From CALJXB01 sp965225935 (lineage in GTDB: Bacteria; Pseudomonadota; Alphaproteobacteria; Kiloniellales; JAKSDN01), in NCBI GenBank assembly GCA_965225935.1, contig CBDDCC010000016.1, forward strand, positions 211,605 to 275,604: a DNA stretch of 64,000 bases, written 5' to 3'. Shown piece by piece: positions 43,211-51,170 of this stretch (positions are counted from its first letter, which is position 1; each line of letters opens with the position of its first letter). The notes beneath the pieces are model-generated. The model saw only the letters and a program-made list of their open reading frames with translations. It was not told the DNA's origin and ran no database searches. The translations under genes were made by a program, and so were the position numbers.

Positions 43211-44530
43211 TCAGGCGTCCGCCTCGAAGATGCTGCGGCCATCGACCACCGTGCGCAAGACCTTGCCCTGGACGGGATGGTCGTCGAAGGGGGAGTTCTT
43301 GGACTTGCTGCGCAGGGACTCCGGGTCGACCCGGCCGGGGCGCTCGAGATCGAACAGCACCAGGTCCGCCGCCGCGCCGGCGGCGAGCCGCCCGGCCGGC
43401 AGCCGAAGGATGTCTGCGGGCCGGCAGGTCAGGCGGGCCAGCAGGTCGAGGAGCGGCAGCTCTCCCTTGTGGACCAGCTCGAGGGAGAGCGGCAGCAGGG
43501 TCTCAAGTCCGACGATGCCGAAGTCGGCCAGCTCGAAGGGCAGGCGCTTGGAATCCTGGTCGTGCGGGCTGTGGTCGCTGGCGATGCAGTCGATGGTGCC
43601 GTCGGCAAGCGCCTCGGCCACCGCCTGCCGGTCGGCCTCGCTGCGCAGCGGCGGCGAGACCTTGGCGAAGGTGCGGTAGTCGCCCACGGCGTTCTCGTTG
43701 AGGGTGAAGTAGTGGGGCGCCGTGTCGCAGGTGACCCTGAGCCCCCGGTCCTTGGCGGCGCGGATGCAGTCGAGCGCCGCCCGGGTCGAGATGTTGGCGG
43801 CGTGGTAGCGGCCGCCGGTCAGTTCCACCAGGCGCAGGTCGCGCTCCACCATCATGACCTCGGCGGCGTCGGGGATGCCCGGCAGGCCGAGGCGGGTCGC
43901 CAGCTCGCCCTCGTTCATGACGCCGGTGGCGAGCGCCGGCTCCTCGGGGTGCTGGGCGATCACGGCGTCGAAGGTGCGGGCGTAGCTGAGCGCCCGGCGC
44001 ATGACGTTGGCGTCGCCGACCGCCCGCACGCCGTCGGTGAAGCCCACGGCGCCATACTCCGACAGCAGGCCGAACTCGGTCAGCTCCTTGCCCTCGGCGC
44101 CCCGGGTCAGGCTGCCGTAGCTGTAGACTTTGACCAGCTTCACCTCGCGGGCGCGCCGCGCCACGAACTCGATTCCCGCGACATCGTCGGCCACCGGATC
44201 GGTGTTGGGCAGCGCCACCATGGTGGTGACCCCAGCGGCGGCGGCTGCCAGGGAGGCGGTCTCGATGGTCTCCTTGTGCTCCTCGCCCGGCTCGCGCAGG
44301 GCGACCCGCATGTCGACCAAGCCGGGCGCGAGACAGTGGCCGCCGCAGTCCACCACCGTCGCACCCTCGGGCGTGCCGTCGGAGAAGAGGTCCGACCCCA
44401 GCTCGGCGATGCGTGGGCCCTGGGTTAAGAGCGAGCCGGGCGCGTCGAGGCCGCTCGCCGGGTCCACGAGGCGCGCGTTGACGTAGGCGACCGCCTCGTC
44501 CGACTTGACCGCGGCCGGGGCGAGCCTCAC
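43211..44530 (-). CDS. pyrC: Dihydroorotase-like protein PyrC, probably non-catalytic
   Basis: The 439-residue protein has the amidohydrolase TIM-barrel fold of type I dihydroorotases: CLAPGLVDM, the VALPNTDPV loop, CDTAPHYFTLN and CIASDHSPHD. The first metal motif, normally DxHxH before LREPG, reads DMRVA, so both its histidines are gone. The remaining His and Asp positions of the site are kept. Similar proteins next to pyrB in other proteobacteria act as structural partners of aspartate transcarbamoylase. It probably does so here, with an active dihydroorotase elsewhere. It starts at a GTG that overlaps the pyrB stop by four bases. Confidence 0.9.
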   Translation of the reverse strand: MRLAPAAVKSDEAVAYVNARLVDPASGLDAPGSLLTQGPRIAELGSDLFSDGTPEGATVVDCGGHCLAPGLVDMRVALREPGEEHKETIETASLAAAAAGVTTMVALPNTDPVADDVAGIEFVARRAREVKLVKVYSYGSLTRGAEGKELTEFGLLSEYGAVGFTDGVRAVGDANVMRRALSYARTFDAVIAQHPEEPALATGVMNEGELATRLGLPGIPDAAEVMMVERDLRLVELTGGRYHAANISTRAALDCIRAAKDRGLRVTCDTAPHYFTLNENAVGDYRTFAKVSPPLRSEADRQAVAEALADGTIDCIASDHSPHDQDSKRLPFELADFGIVGLETLLPLSLELVHKGELPLLDLLARLTCRPADILRLPAGRLAAGAAADLVLFDLERPGRVDPESLRSKSKNSPFDDHPVQGKVLRTVVDGRSIFEADA

Positions 44531-45507
44531 AGGCTGGGTCCCCGGTTGCTGGCGTGCAGGCTGCGGGTCAGGGTCTCCAGGCAGGCCATGCGGACGGCCA
44601 CGCCCATTTCCACCTGCTCGCGGATCACCGAGCGGTCGATGTCGTCGGCCACCTCGCTGTCGATCTCGACGCCGCGGTTCATGGGGCCCGGGTGCATGAT
44701 CAGGGCATCGGGCTTGGCGGCCTTCAGCTTCTCCCGGTCAAGGCCGAAGAAGCGGAAGTACTCCCGGATCGAGGGCACGAAGCTGCCCTGCATGCGCTCG
44801 GTCTGCAGGCGCAGCATCATGACGATGTCGCAGTCGCGCAGGCCCTCGCGCATGTCGAAGTAGGAAGTGACGCCGAGGCGTTCGATCTCGGCCGGCAGCA
44901 GTGTGGGCGGCGCGATCACCCGCACCTGGGCGCCCAGCGTGGTCAGCAGGTAGATGTTGGAGCGGGCCACCCGGCTGTGCAGGATGTCGCCGCAGATCGC
45001 CACCGCGAGCCCCGAGAGGCTGCCGCGCCGGCGACGGATCGTGAGGGCGTCGAGCAGGGCCTGGGTCGGGTGCTCGTGGCTGCCGTCGCCGGCGTTGATG
45101 ACCGCGCAGTTGACCTTCTCGCTCAGGAGCTTCGCGGCGCCCGACTCCGGATGGCGCACCACCAGCACCTCCGGATGCATGGCGTTCAGCGTCATGGCGG
45201 TGTCCATCAGGGTCTCGCCCTTCTTGATGGCGGACCAGGCGACCGACATGTTGATGACATCGGCGCCGAGGCGCTTTCCGGCCAGCTCGAAGGAGGTGCG
45301 CGTGCGCGTCGAACTCTCGAAAAAGAGGTTGATCACCGTGCGCCCGCGCAGGAGCGCCGTCTTCTTGTCTTCCTGCCGGTTCAGGTCGACGTAGCCGTCG
45401 GCCAGGTCCAGGAGATAGGTGATCTCCTGCGCCGAAAGGCCTTCGGTGCCGAGGAGGTGTCGGTGGGGGAAACCGCTGTCGTCGCGGGGTTCGGGCCAGG
45501 CGCTCAT
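44527..45507 (-). CDS. pyrB: Aspartate carbamoyltransferase catalytic subunit
   Basis: The 326-residue enzyme makes carbamoyl-aspartate from carbamoyl phosphate and aspartate. Signature segments are FFESSTRTRTSFELAGKRLGAD (carbamoyl-phosphate binding, residues about 60-80), SAIKKGET, HEHPTQALLDALT and the ending MHPGPMNRGVEID. It lacks a regulatory pyrI neighbour. The ATG at 45507 gives MSAWPEPRDD; upstream sequence is not family-like. It heads the pyrB-pyrC-plsY-dprA operon. Confidence 0.96.
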   Translation of the reverse strand: MSAWPEPRDDSGFPHRHLLGTEGLSAQEITYLLDLADGYVDLNRQEDKKTALLRGRTVINLFFESSTRTRTSFELAGKRLGADVINMSVAWSAIKKGETLMDTAMTLNAMHPEVLVVRHPESGAAKLLSEKVNCAVINAGDGSHEHPTQALLDALTIRRRRGSLSGLAVAICGDILHSRVARSNIYLLTTLGAQVRVIAPPTLLPAEIERLGVTSYFDMREGLRDCDIVMMLRLQTERMQGSFVPSIREYFRFFGLDREKLKAAKPDALIMHPGPMNRGVEIDSEVADDIDRSVIREQVEMGVAVRMACLETLTRSLHASNRGPSL

Positions 45508-45862
45508 CAAAGCGCGAATATGACAGCCGCGTCCGGCCCGCGCAAGGAAGCGGGCGCGGGTCGCGAACCGCGGTCGAACCGACCCGGACATGGCCCGGCC
45601 GAACTGCGGGCGTGCACACATCGATTCACGTTCCCGCGATGCGGGCGTGAATCCGCCTCTGGAGAGGGAGCGGCAATCCGTTGATCGGGCGCAAGATTTG
45701 CCCCCGGAATCCGGTCACGACCGCCGATTTCACGCTTTCGTGCGCATCCTTACGGCCGCCCCGGAGTCGGTTCTAGCATCGCTGACTGGCGCGATTCGCG
45801 GACTGCCGCGAGCCTGCCGGCCGCGCGGGACCTGGTCGTCGCAACAAAGGGCCTTAAGAGCC
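45508..45862. other. Divergent intergenic region between pyrB and the first halogenase gene
   Basis: These 355 bases carry the promoters of both directions. A large inverted repeat at 45623-45653 is listed separately. No gene is visible. The halogenase GTG start at 45863 lies behind TTAAGAGCC, with only a weak ribosome site. Confidence 0.5.
45623..45653. promoter_or_regulatory. Long bulged hairpin / inverted repeat between pyrB and halogenase 1
   Basis: GATTCACG and CGTGAATC pair over 8 bp. Inside them, after a TT bulge, CCCGC and GCGGG pair over 5 bp around GAT. The outer ends are GATTC and GAATC, both GANTC sites methylated by CcrM in many alphaproteobacteria. It could be an operator or an RNA structure in a 5' leader. 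Confidence 0.5.
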
Positions 45863-47536
45863 GTGAACGCCTACAGCAGCGAACTCAACCGCGTCACGCG
45901 GGTCACCATCGTCGGCGGCGGCACGGCGGGCTGGCTGACGGCGATGATCCTCAGCACTTTGCTGAACGGGCGCAGCGACCGGGAACGGGTCGGCGTCACT
46001 CTGATCGAGTCGCCGAACGTGCCCACGGTCGGCGTGGGCGAGGCCACGGTCATCGGCATGCCGCGTCTCCTGGCCCAGCTCGGCATCAGGGAAAAGCAGT
46101 TCTTCCTCGACTGCAACGCCACCTTCAAGCTGGGCGTCCGCTTCGTCGACTGGCATCTCGACCCGGACGGCCGCCCGCTCGAGTTCATCCATCCCTTCAA
46201 CGCGCCGCCGGGCATCCACGGCATCAACGCGGGCTATCACTTCCACCGTTTCCTGCCGCCGGAGGAGAGCCACAGGTTCTGCGACGCCATGGTGCCCAAC
46301 GGCGACGTGGCCCGATCCATGCGCGGGCCGAGGCTCCTGGACGACCAGGACTTCCACTTCAAGCTCGGCTACGCCTATCATCTGGACGCGGCCCAGTTCG
46401 CGCTCTTCCTGCGCGATCTCGCGGTCGAGCGCGGCGTCGAGCACATCCTCGACGACGTGGTCGAGGTGCAGCAGAACGAGAGCGGCTTCATCACCGCCTT
46501 GAAGCTCGAGGGGCGGGGTCTCCTGCCGGTCCAGCTCGTGGTCGACTGCACCGGCTTCCGCAGCCGCATCATCGGCCAGGTCCTGGGCGAGCCCTTCGAG
46601 TCCTACGGCGACAAGCTGCTGTGCGACAGCGCGCTCGCGGTCCAGATCCCGCACCAGGACCCGACCCACCTCGAGCCCTGCACGCGGAGCGAGGCGCTCG
46701 GCGCCGGATGGTCCTGGCGGGTACCGCTCTACAACCGCATCGGAACCGGCTATGTCTTCTCCAGCCAGTTCCGCAGCGACGAGGAGGCGATCCGGGAGTT
46801 TCTGGAGCACCTGGGGCCGGCCGCCGGGACCGCGGAGCCCCGGGTGATCCGCATGCGCGTCGGCCGCTCCCGGCGGAGCTGGGTCAAGAACTGCGTCGCC
46901 ATCGGGCTCTCGGGCGGATTCATCGAGCCCCTGGAGTCAACGGCCATCTACACCATCGAGACCGCCGCCCGCTGGCTCGTCAACCGCTTCCCGGACCGCT
47001 CCATGAACCCGGTCCTGGCCAACGACTTCAACCGCATCATGGAAGCGCTCTACGAGGAGGTGCGCGACTTCATCGTGATGCACTACTACACGGCCAACCG
47101 GCCCGAGCCCTTCTGGTTGGCGGCGCGCTCCGAGGTCGTGCTGCCCGAGACCCTGCGCCACAGGCTGGAGCTCTGGCGCAGCACCCTGCCGGCCTCGATC
47201 GACACGGCAGGCCAGCGGCTGTTCGACCACTGGAACTACACCTGCGTGCTCTACAGCAAGGGCTACTTCGGGGACGTCTCCCTGCCGCTCGAGGGATCGA
47301 CCTCGGAACGCGACTGGCGGGAATGGGTGAACCGGCTGCTGGCGACCAAGAAAGGCTTGATCGAAACGCTGCCGGACCACTACCAGCTGGTGACCGCCAT
47401 CCGCACCGCCGCCCAGCGGGAGACGGGCGGCCGGACCGGCCCTGGCTCCATCGCCGCCGCGATCGGCGCTGCGCGCTCCACCGTGCCGTTGCCCGACTGG
47501 GGACAGGAGGCCCTCTGCGGGCCCGCGGCCGCCTGA
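45863..47536 (+). CDS. Flavin-dependent halogenase family protein, copy 1
   Basis: The 557-residue protein belongs to the tryptophan-halogenase family of flavin enzymes. The FAD motif IVGGGTAGW is at residues 16-24 and GVGEAT at 57-62. The Lys corresponding to the catalytic lysine of PrnA is K89 (in ATFKLGVRF). The WxWxxP motif that separates halogenases from monooxygenases is at 283-288 (WSWRVP). The catalytic Glu is E355 in GFIEPLEST. All are intact. The C-terminus has TVPLPDWG, shared with the two downstream copies. No flavin reductase or biosynthetic enzyme is near, so the substrate is unknown. It starts with GTG. A hairpin follows its stop. Confidence 0.88.
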   Translation: MNAYSSELNRVTRVTIVGGGTAGWLTAMILSTLLNGRSDRERVGVTLIESPNVPTVGVGEATVIGMPRLLAQLGIREKQFFLDCNATFKLGVRFVDWHLDPDGRPLEFIHPFNAPPGIHGINAGYHFHRFLPPEESHRFCDAMVPNGDVARSMRGPRLLDDQDFHFKLGYAYHLDAAQFALFLRDLAVERGVEHILDDVVEVQQNESGFITALKLEGRGLLPVQLVVDCTGFRSRIIGQVLGEPFESYGDKLLCDSALAVQIPHQDPTHLEPCTRSEALGAGWSWRVPLYNRIGTGYVFSSQFRSDEEAIREFLEHLGPAAGTAEPRVIRMRVGRSRRSWVKNCVAIGLSGGFIEPLESTAIYTIETAARWLVNRFPDRSMNPVLANDFNRIMEALYEEVRDFIVMHYYTANRPEPFWLAARSEVVLPETLRHRLELWRSTLPASIDTAGQRLFDHWNYTCVLYSKGYFGDVSLPLEGSTSERDWREWVNRLLATKKGLIETLPDHYQLVTAIRTAAQRETGGRTGPGSIAAAIGAARSTVPLPDWGQEALCGPAAA

Positions 47537-47563
47537 GCGGGGCCTGATCGCAGCCCGGCGCGG

Positions 47564-47588
47564 CGCTCTTTCAAACGCCGAAAGAGCG
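47564..47588 (+). terminator. Hairpin shortly after halogenase copy 1
   Basis: CGCTCTTTC and GAAAGAGCG pair perfectly over 9 bp around the 7-base loop AAACGCC, 28 bases after the stop codon. It is followed by ATATAGGG. The position suits a terminator or an mRNA 3'-end stabiliser, but a U-tract is absent. Confidence 0.5.
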
Positions 47589-47688
47589 ATATAGGGTGGC
47601 GCCGGTCCACCCCCGATTCGGCCCGGCCGCGACCGGCGCACATTTCGGCGTCCCGCACCCGGCCATTTCAGACGGACCGAGGCTGGCA

Positions 47689-47713
47689 GCCCCCCGAGGC
47701 ACTCCCGGGGGGC
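47689..47713 (+). promoter_or_regulatory. GC hairpin in the leader of halogenase copy 2
   Basis: GCCCCCCG and CGGGGGGC form a perfect 8-bp stem with a 9-base loop. It ends 21 bases before the GTG start of copy 2, immediately upstream of its GGAGG ribosome site. It may limit or protect translation of copies 2 and 3, or terminate read-through from copy 1. Confidence 0.45.
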
Positions 47714-47733
47714 GAACTGGAGGCGTCCCTTCC

Positions 47734-49440
47734 GTGAATCCAGACCAGAACCCAGAGCCGGGCCCGGCGAGCGACGATCTCAACCGCATCAACCACGTGA
47801 CCATCGTCGGCGGCGGCACCGCGGGCTGGGTCACGGCCATGGTGCTGAACACCTCGCTCAACGCCTACGCCGACAAGCCCAGCGCGCGCATCACCCTGAT
47901 CGAATCGCCCAACGTGCCGACGGTGGGCGTCGGCGAGGCCACGGTGCCGGGCATGCCCATCATGCTGGGACAGCTCGGTATCGACGAGACCCAGTTCATG
48001 CGCCAGTGCAACGCCTCGTTCAAGCTGGGCGTGCGGTTCAACAACTGGCACCTGGACGGCGAGGGCAAGCCGGGCGAGTTCTTCAACATCTTCAATTCCG
48101 CCGGCGGCATCCACGGCACCAACCCGGCCTACCACTTCCATCGCTTCGAGGGGCCCGAGCGCTGCGGCGAGTTCGTCGACGACCTGGTGCCGAACTGCGA
48201 GGTGATCAAGGCTATGCGCGGTCCCCGGCCGCTCACGGACAAGGACTACCGCTATCAGATCGCCTACGCCTACCACCTGGACGCTGCGCTCTTCGCCCTC
48301 TTCCTGCGCGACCTCTGCGTCTCGCGCGGCGTCGAGCACATCCTCGACGACGTGGTCGAGGTGCAGCAGGCGGAGAACGGCAACATCAGCGCGCTCCGGC
48401 TGAAGGAGCGGGGGATCGTCCCCGTGCAGCTGGTGGTGGACTGCACCGGCTTCCGCAGCCGCATCATCGGCGAGGTGCTGAAGGAGCCCTTCGAGTCCTA
48501 CTCCGATCACTTGCTGTGCGACAGCGCGCTGGCGGTGCAGATCCCCCATCCGGACCCACAGCAGATCGAGGTCTGTACCCGCAGCACGGGCCTCGGCGCC
48601 GGCTGGTGCTGGCGGGTGCCCCTGTTCAGCCGCGTCGGCACGGGCTACGTCTTCTCCAGCCGCTTCCGTAGCGACGAGGAAGCGACCCGGGAGTTCCTCG
48701 AGCACCTGGGACCCCAGGCCAAGGACGCCGAGCCGCGGGTGATCCGCATGCGGGTCGGCCGCATGCGCCGGACCTGGGTCAAGAACTGCGTCGCCATCGG
48801 CCTCTCCGCCGGCTTCATCGAGCCACTCGAGGCGACCGCCATCTACATGATCGAGACCGCCGCCCGCTGGCTGGTGCGGCACTTCCCCGACCGGGCCATG
48901 AGCCCGGCGCTGTCGAACAACTTCAACAAGCTCACCAACACCCTCTACGAGGAGGTCCGGGACTTCATCGTCGCCCACTACTACAGCTCGAACCGGCCCG
49001 ATCCCTTCTGGGTGGCGGCGCGCCAGGAGATCGAACTGCCCGACAGCCTGGCGGAGCGGCTCGAGCTTTGGCGCTACACCATGCCGAGCGTCATCGACAC
49101 CTCGAGCGACCGCCTGTTCGACTACTGGAACTATCTCTGCGTGCTCTACAGCAAGGGCTGGTTCCGGGAGGTCTCCTATCCCATGGAGGGCTCGATCAAC
49201 CGGCGGGAGTGGGAGGTCTTCTCCAACCGGCTGACCAACCACAAGCGCGGTCTGGTCGAGAACCTGCCCGGACACTGCGAGCTGCTGTCGGCGATCCGCG
49301 CGAGGGCCGAGCAGGCCGAGAACCGGCACGTGGTGCCGCCCTCGATCGCGGCGCTCGCCGCCGTGTCGCGCTCGACCGTGCCGCTGCCTGACTGGGGCGG
49401 CGAGAGCGCCGACCCGCTGGCGGCCGCCGGCGCGGCCTAG
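47734..49440 (+). CDS. Flavin-dependent halogenase family protein, copy 2
   Basis: The 568-residue paralogue of copy 1 is co-linear through its length, with the same blocks: IVGGGTAGW, GVGEATVPGMP, the catalytic-type Lys at residue 97 (ASFKLGVRF), VVDCTGFRSRIIG, WCWRVP in the WxWxxP position and FIEPLEATAIY with the Glu. It has an N-terminal extension of eight residues relative to the other copies. The C-terminal linker is longer, before the shared TVPLPDWG tail. The GTG start at 47734 is supported by GGAGG about ten bases upstream. Copy 3 follows after only 26 bp, so copies 2 and 3 are probably one transcript. Confidence 0.88.
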   Translation: MNPDQNPEPGPASDDLNRINHVTIVGGGTAGWVTAMVLNTSLNAYADKPSARITLIESPNVPTVGVGEATVPGMPIMLGQLGIDETQFMRQCNASFKLGVRFNNWHLDGEGKPGEFFNIFNSAGGIHGTNPAYHFHRFEGPERCGEFVDDLVPNCEVIKAMRGPRPLTDKDYRYQIAYAYHLDAALFALFLRDLCVSRGVEHILDDVVEVQQAENGNISALRLKERGIVPVQLVVDCTGFRSRIIGEVLKEPFESYSDHLLCDSALAVQIPHPDPQQIEVCTRSTGLGAGWCWRVPLFSRVGTGYVFSSRFRSDEEATREFLEHLGPQAKDAEPRVIRMRVGRMRRTWVKNCVAIGLSAGFIEPLEATAIYMIETAARWLVRHFPDRAMSPALSNNFNKLTNTLYEEVRDFIVAHYYSSNRPDPFWVAARQEIELPDSLAERLELWRYTMPSVIDTSSDRLFDYWNYLCVLYSKGWFREVSYPMEGSINRREWEVFSNRLTNHKRGLVENLPGHCELLSAIRARAEQAENRHVVPPSIAALAAVSRSTVPLPDWGGESADPLAAAGAA

Positions 49441-49466
49441 AACGCCGGCCCGAACCGGAGACGGTC

Positions 49467-51128
49467 GTGGATCACCGCTCCTCGGAGATCAACCGCGTCA
49501 GCCAGGTGACCATCGTCGGCGGCGGCACCGCCGGCTGGCTGGCCGCCGCCATGCTGAACGACGCGCTGAATGCCCGCAGCGAGGGCGGCCGCGTGCGGGT
49601 CACCCTGATCGAGTCGCCCAACGTGCCGACGGTCGGCGTGGGCGAGGCGACGGTGCCGGGCATGCCGCGGCTGCTGGGCAGCCTGAAGCTCGACGAGAAG
49701 GAGTTCTTCCTGCGCTGCAATGCCTCCTTCAAGCTGGGCGTGAAGTTCGTTCACTGGGACGAGGACGCGGCGGGCAACCCGGTCGAGTACTTCCACCCCT
49801 TCGACGAGGTGGCCTCGATCCGCGGCGTCGACCCCTGCTACCACTTCCACCGCTTCGTCGGGCCGGGGCATGCCAGCACCTTCTTCGATCGCATGCTGCC
49901 CTCGGGCGAGGTGATCCGCGCCTTCAGGGGGCCGCGCCGGGTCGAGGACGGCGACTTCCAGTTCCGGGTGCGCCACGCCTATCACCTGGATGCCGGCCAG
50001 TTCGCGCTGCTGCTGCGCGACGTCGCCGTCTCGCGCGGCGTGGAGCACGTGCTGGACGACGTCATCGAGGTGCAGCAGGGCGAGGACGGCTTCGTCACCG
50101 CCCTCAAGCTGAAGGAACGCGGCCTGGTGCCGGTGCAGCTGGTGGTGGACTGCACCGGGTTCCGCAGCCGCATCATCGGGCAGGTCCTGGGCGAGCCTTT
50201 CGAGCCCTATTCGGACTACCTGCTCTGCGACAGCGCGCTGGCGGTCCAGCTTCCGCACCAGGACCCGACCCATCTCGAGCCCTGCACCACGAGCACGGGG
50301 CTCGGCGCCGGCTGGTCCTGGCGGGTGCCGCTCTACAGCCGCCTCGGCGCCGGCTACGTCTACTCCAGCCAGTTCCGCAGCGACGAGGAGGCGATCCGCG
50401 AGTTCCTCGACTATCTGGGGCCTCAGGCGAAGGACGCCGACCCGCGGGTCATCCGCATGCGCGTCGGCCGCATGCAGCGCAGCTGGGTGAAGAACTGCGT
50501 CTCCATCGGGCTCGCGGGCGGCTTCGTCGAGCCTCTGGAATCCACCGCCATCTACCTGATCGAGATGGGCGTGCGCTGGCTGATCCGCCACTTCCCGGAC
50601 CGCTCCATGAGCCCGGTGCTCGCCGATAGCTTCAATCGCGCGGTCAAGAACCTCTATGAGGAGGTGCGCGACTTCATCGTCATGCACTACTACACCTCGA
50701 ACCGGACGGAGCCCTTCTGGCGCGCCGCCCGCACGGAGATCAAGGTGCCGGACTCCCTCGCAGAATCCCTGGAGCTCTGGCGCCACACCTTCCCGAATAT
50801 CGCCGACACCATCGACCACCAGCTCTTCATCTACTGGAACTATCTCTGCGTGCTCTACAGCAAGGGCTACTTCGAGGGCTGCTCCTACCCCCTGGAGAGC
50901 GCCATCTCCAAGGCCGACTGGGAGGTCTACTGCCAGCGCCTGGAGATCAAGAAGAAGAAGCTCGTAGCAAACCTGCCCAACCACCATTACCTGCTGACCA
51001 GCATCCGGGCGGCGGCGGAAGCGCAGTCGGGCCGGCGGGCGCCGGACGCCCCCCGAGCCACCGTGCCGCTGCCCGACTGGGGCCAGGAGGCGGCGGCGGA
51101 AACCGCTGCCAGGGCGGCCGCTTCCTAG
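49467..51128 (+). CDS. Flavin-dependent halogenase family protein, copy 3
   Basis: The 553-residue third paralogue has IVGGGTAGW, GVGEATVPGMP, Lys89 in ASFKLGVKF, WSWRVP, and FVEPLESTAIY with the catalytic-type Glu. Relative to the other copies the substrate-side loop after HWDEDAAGNPVEYF differs. The linker before the TVPLPDWGQE tail is the shortest of the three. The three copies therefore look like an old tandem duplication with all active sites preserved, which argues for distinct retained functions rather than decay. It starts with GTG and converges on the gamma-glutamyltransferase gene. Confidence 0.88.
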   Translation: MDHRSSEINRVSQVTIVGGGTAGWLAAAMLNDALNARSEGGRVRVTLIESPNVPTVGVGEATVPGMPRLLGSLKLDEKEFFLRCNASFKLGVKFVHWDEDAAGNPVEYFHPFDEVASIRGVDPCYHFHRFVGPGHASTFFDRMLPSGEVIRAFRGPRRVEDGDFQFRVRHAYHLDAGQFALLLRDVAVSRGVEHVLDDVIEVQQGEDGFVTALKLKERGLVPVQLVVDCTGFRSRIIGQVLGEPFEPYSDYLLCDSALAVQLPHQDPTHLEPCTTSTGLGAGWSWRVPLYSRLGAGYVYSSQFRSDEEAIREFLDYLGPQAKDADPRVIRMRVGRMQRSWVKNCVSIGLAGGFVEPLESTAIYLIEMGVRWLIRHFPDRSMSPVLADSFNRAVKNLYEEVRDFIVMHYYTSNRTEPFWRAARTEIKVPDSLAESLELWRHTFPNIADTIDHQLFIYWNYLCVLYSKGYFEGCSYPLESAISKADWEVYCQRLEIKKKKLVANLPNHHYLLTSIRAAAEAQSGRRAPDAPRATVPLPDWGQEAAAETAARAAAS

Positions 51129-51170
51129 CGGCAGGCCGCCGGGTCGCGCGGGTCTCCTGCGTACGAGACC

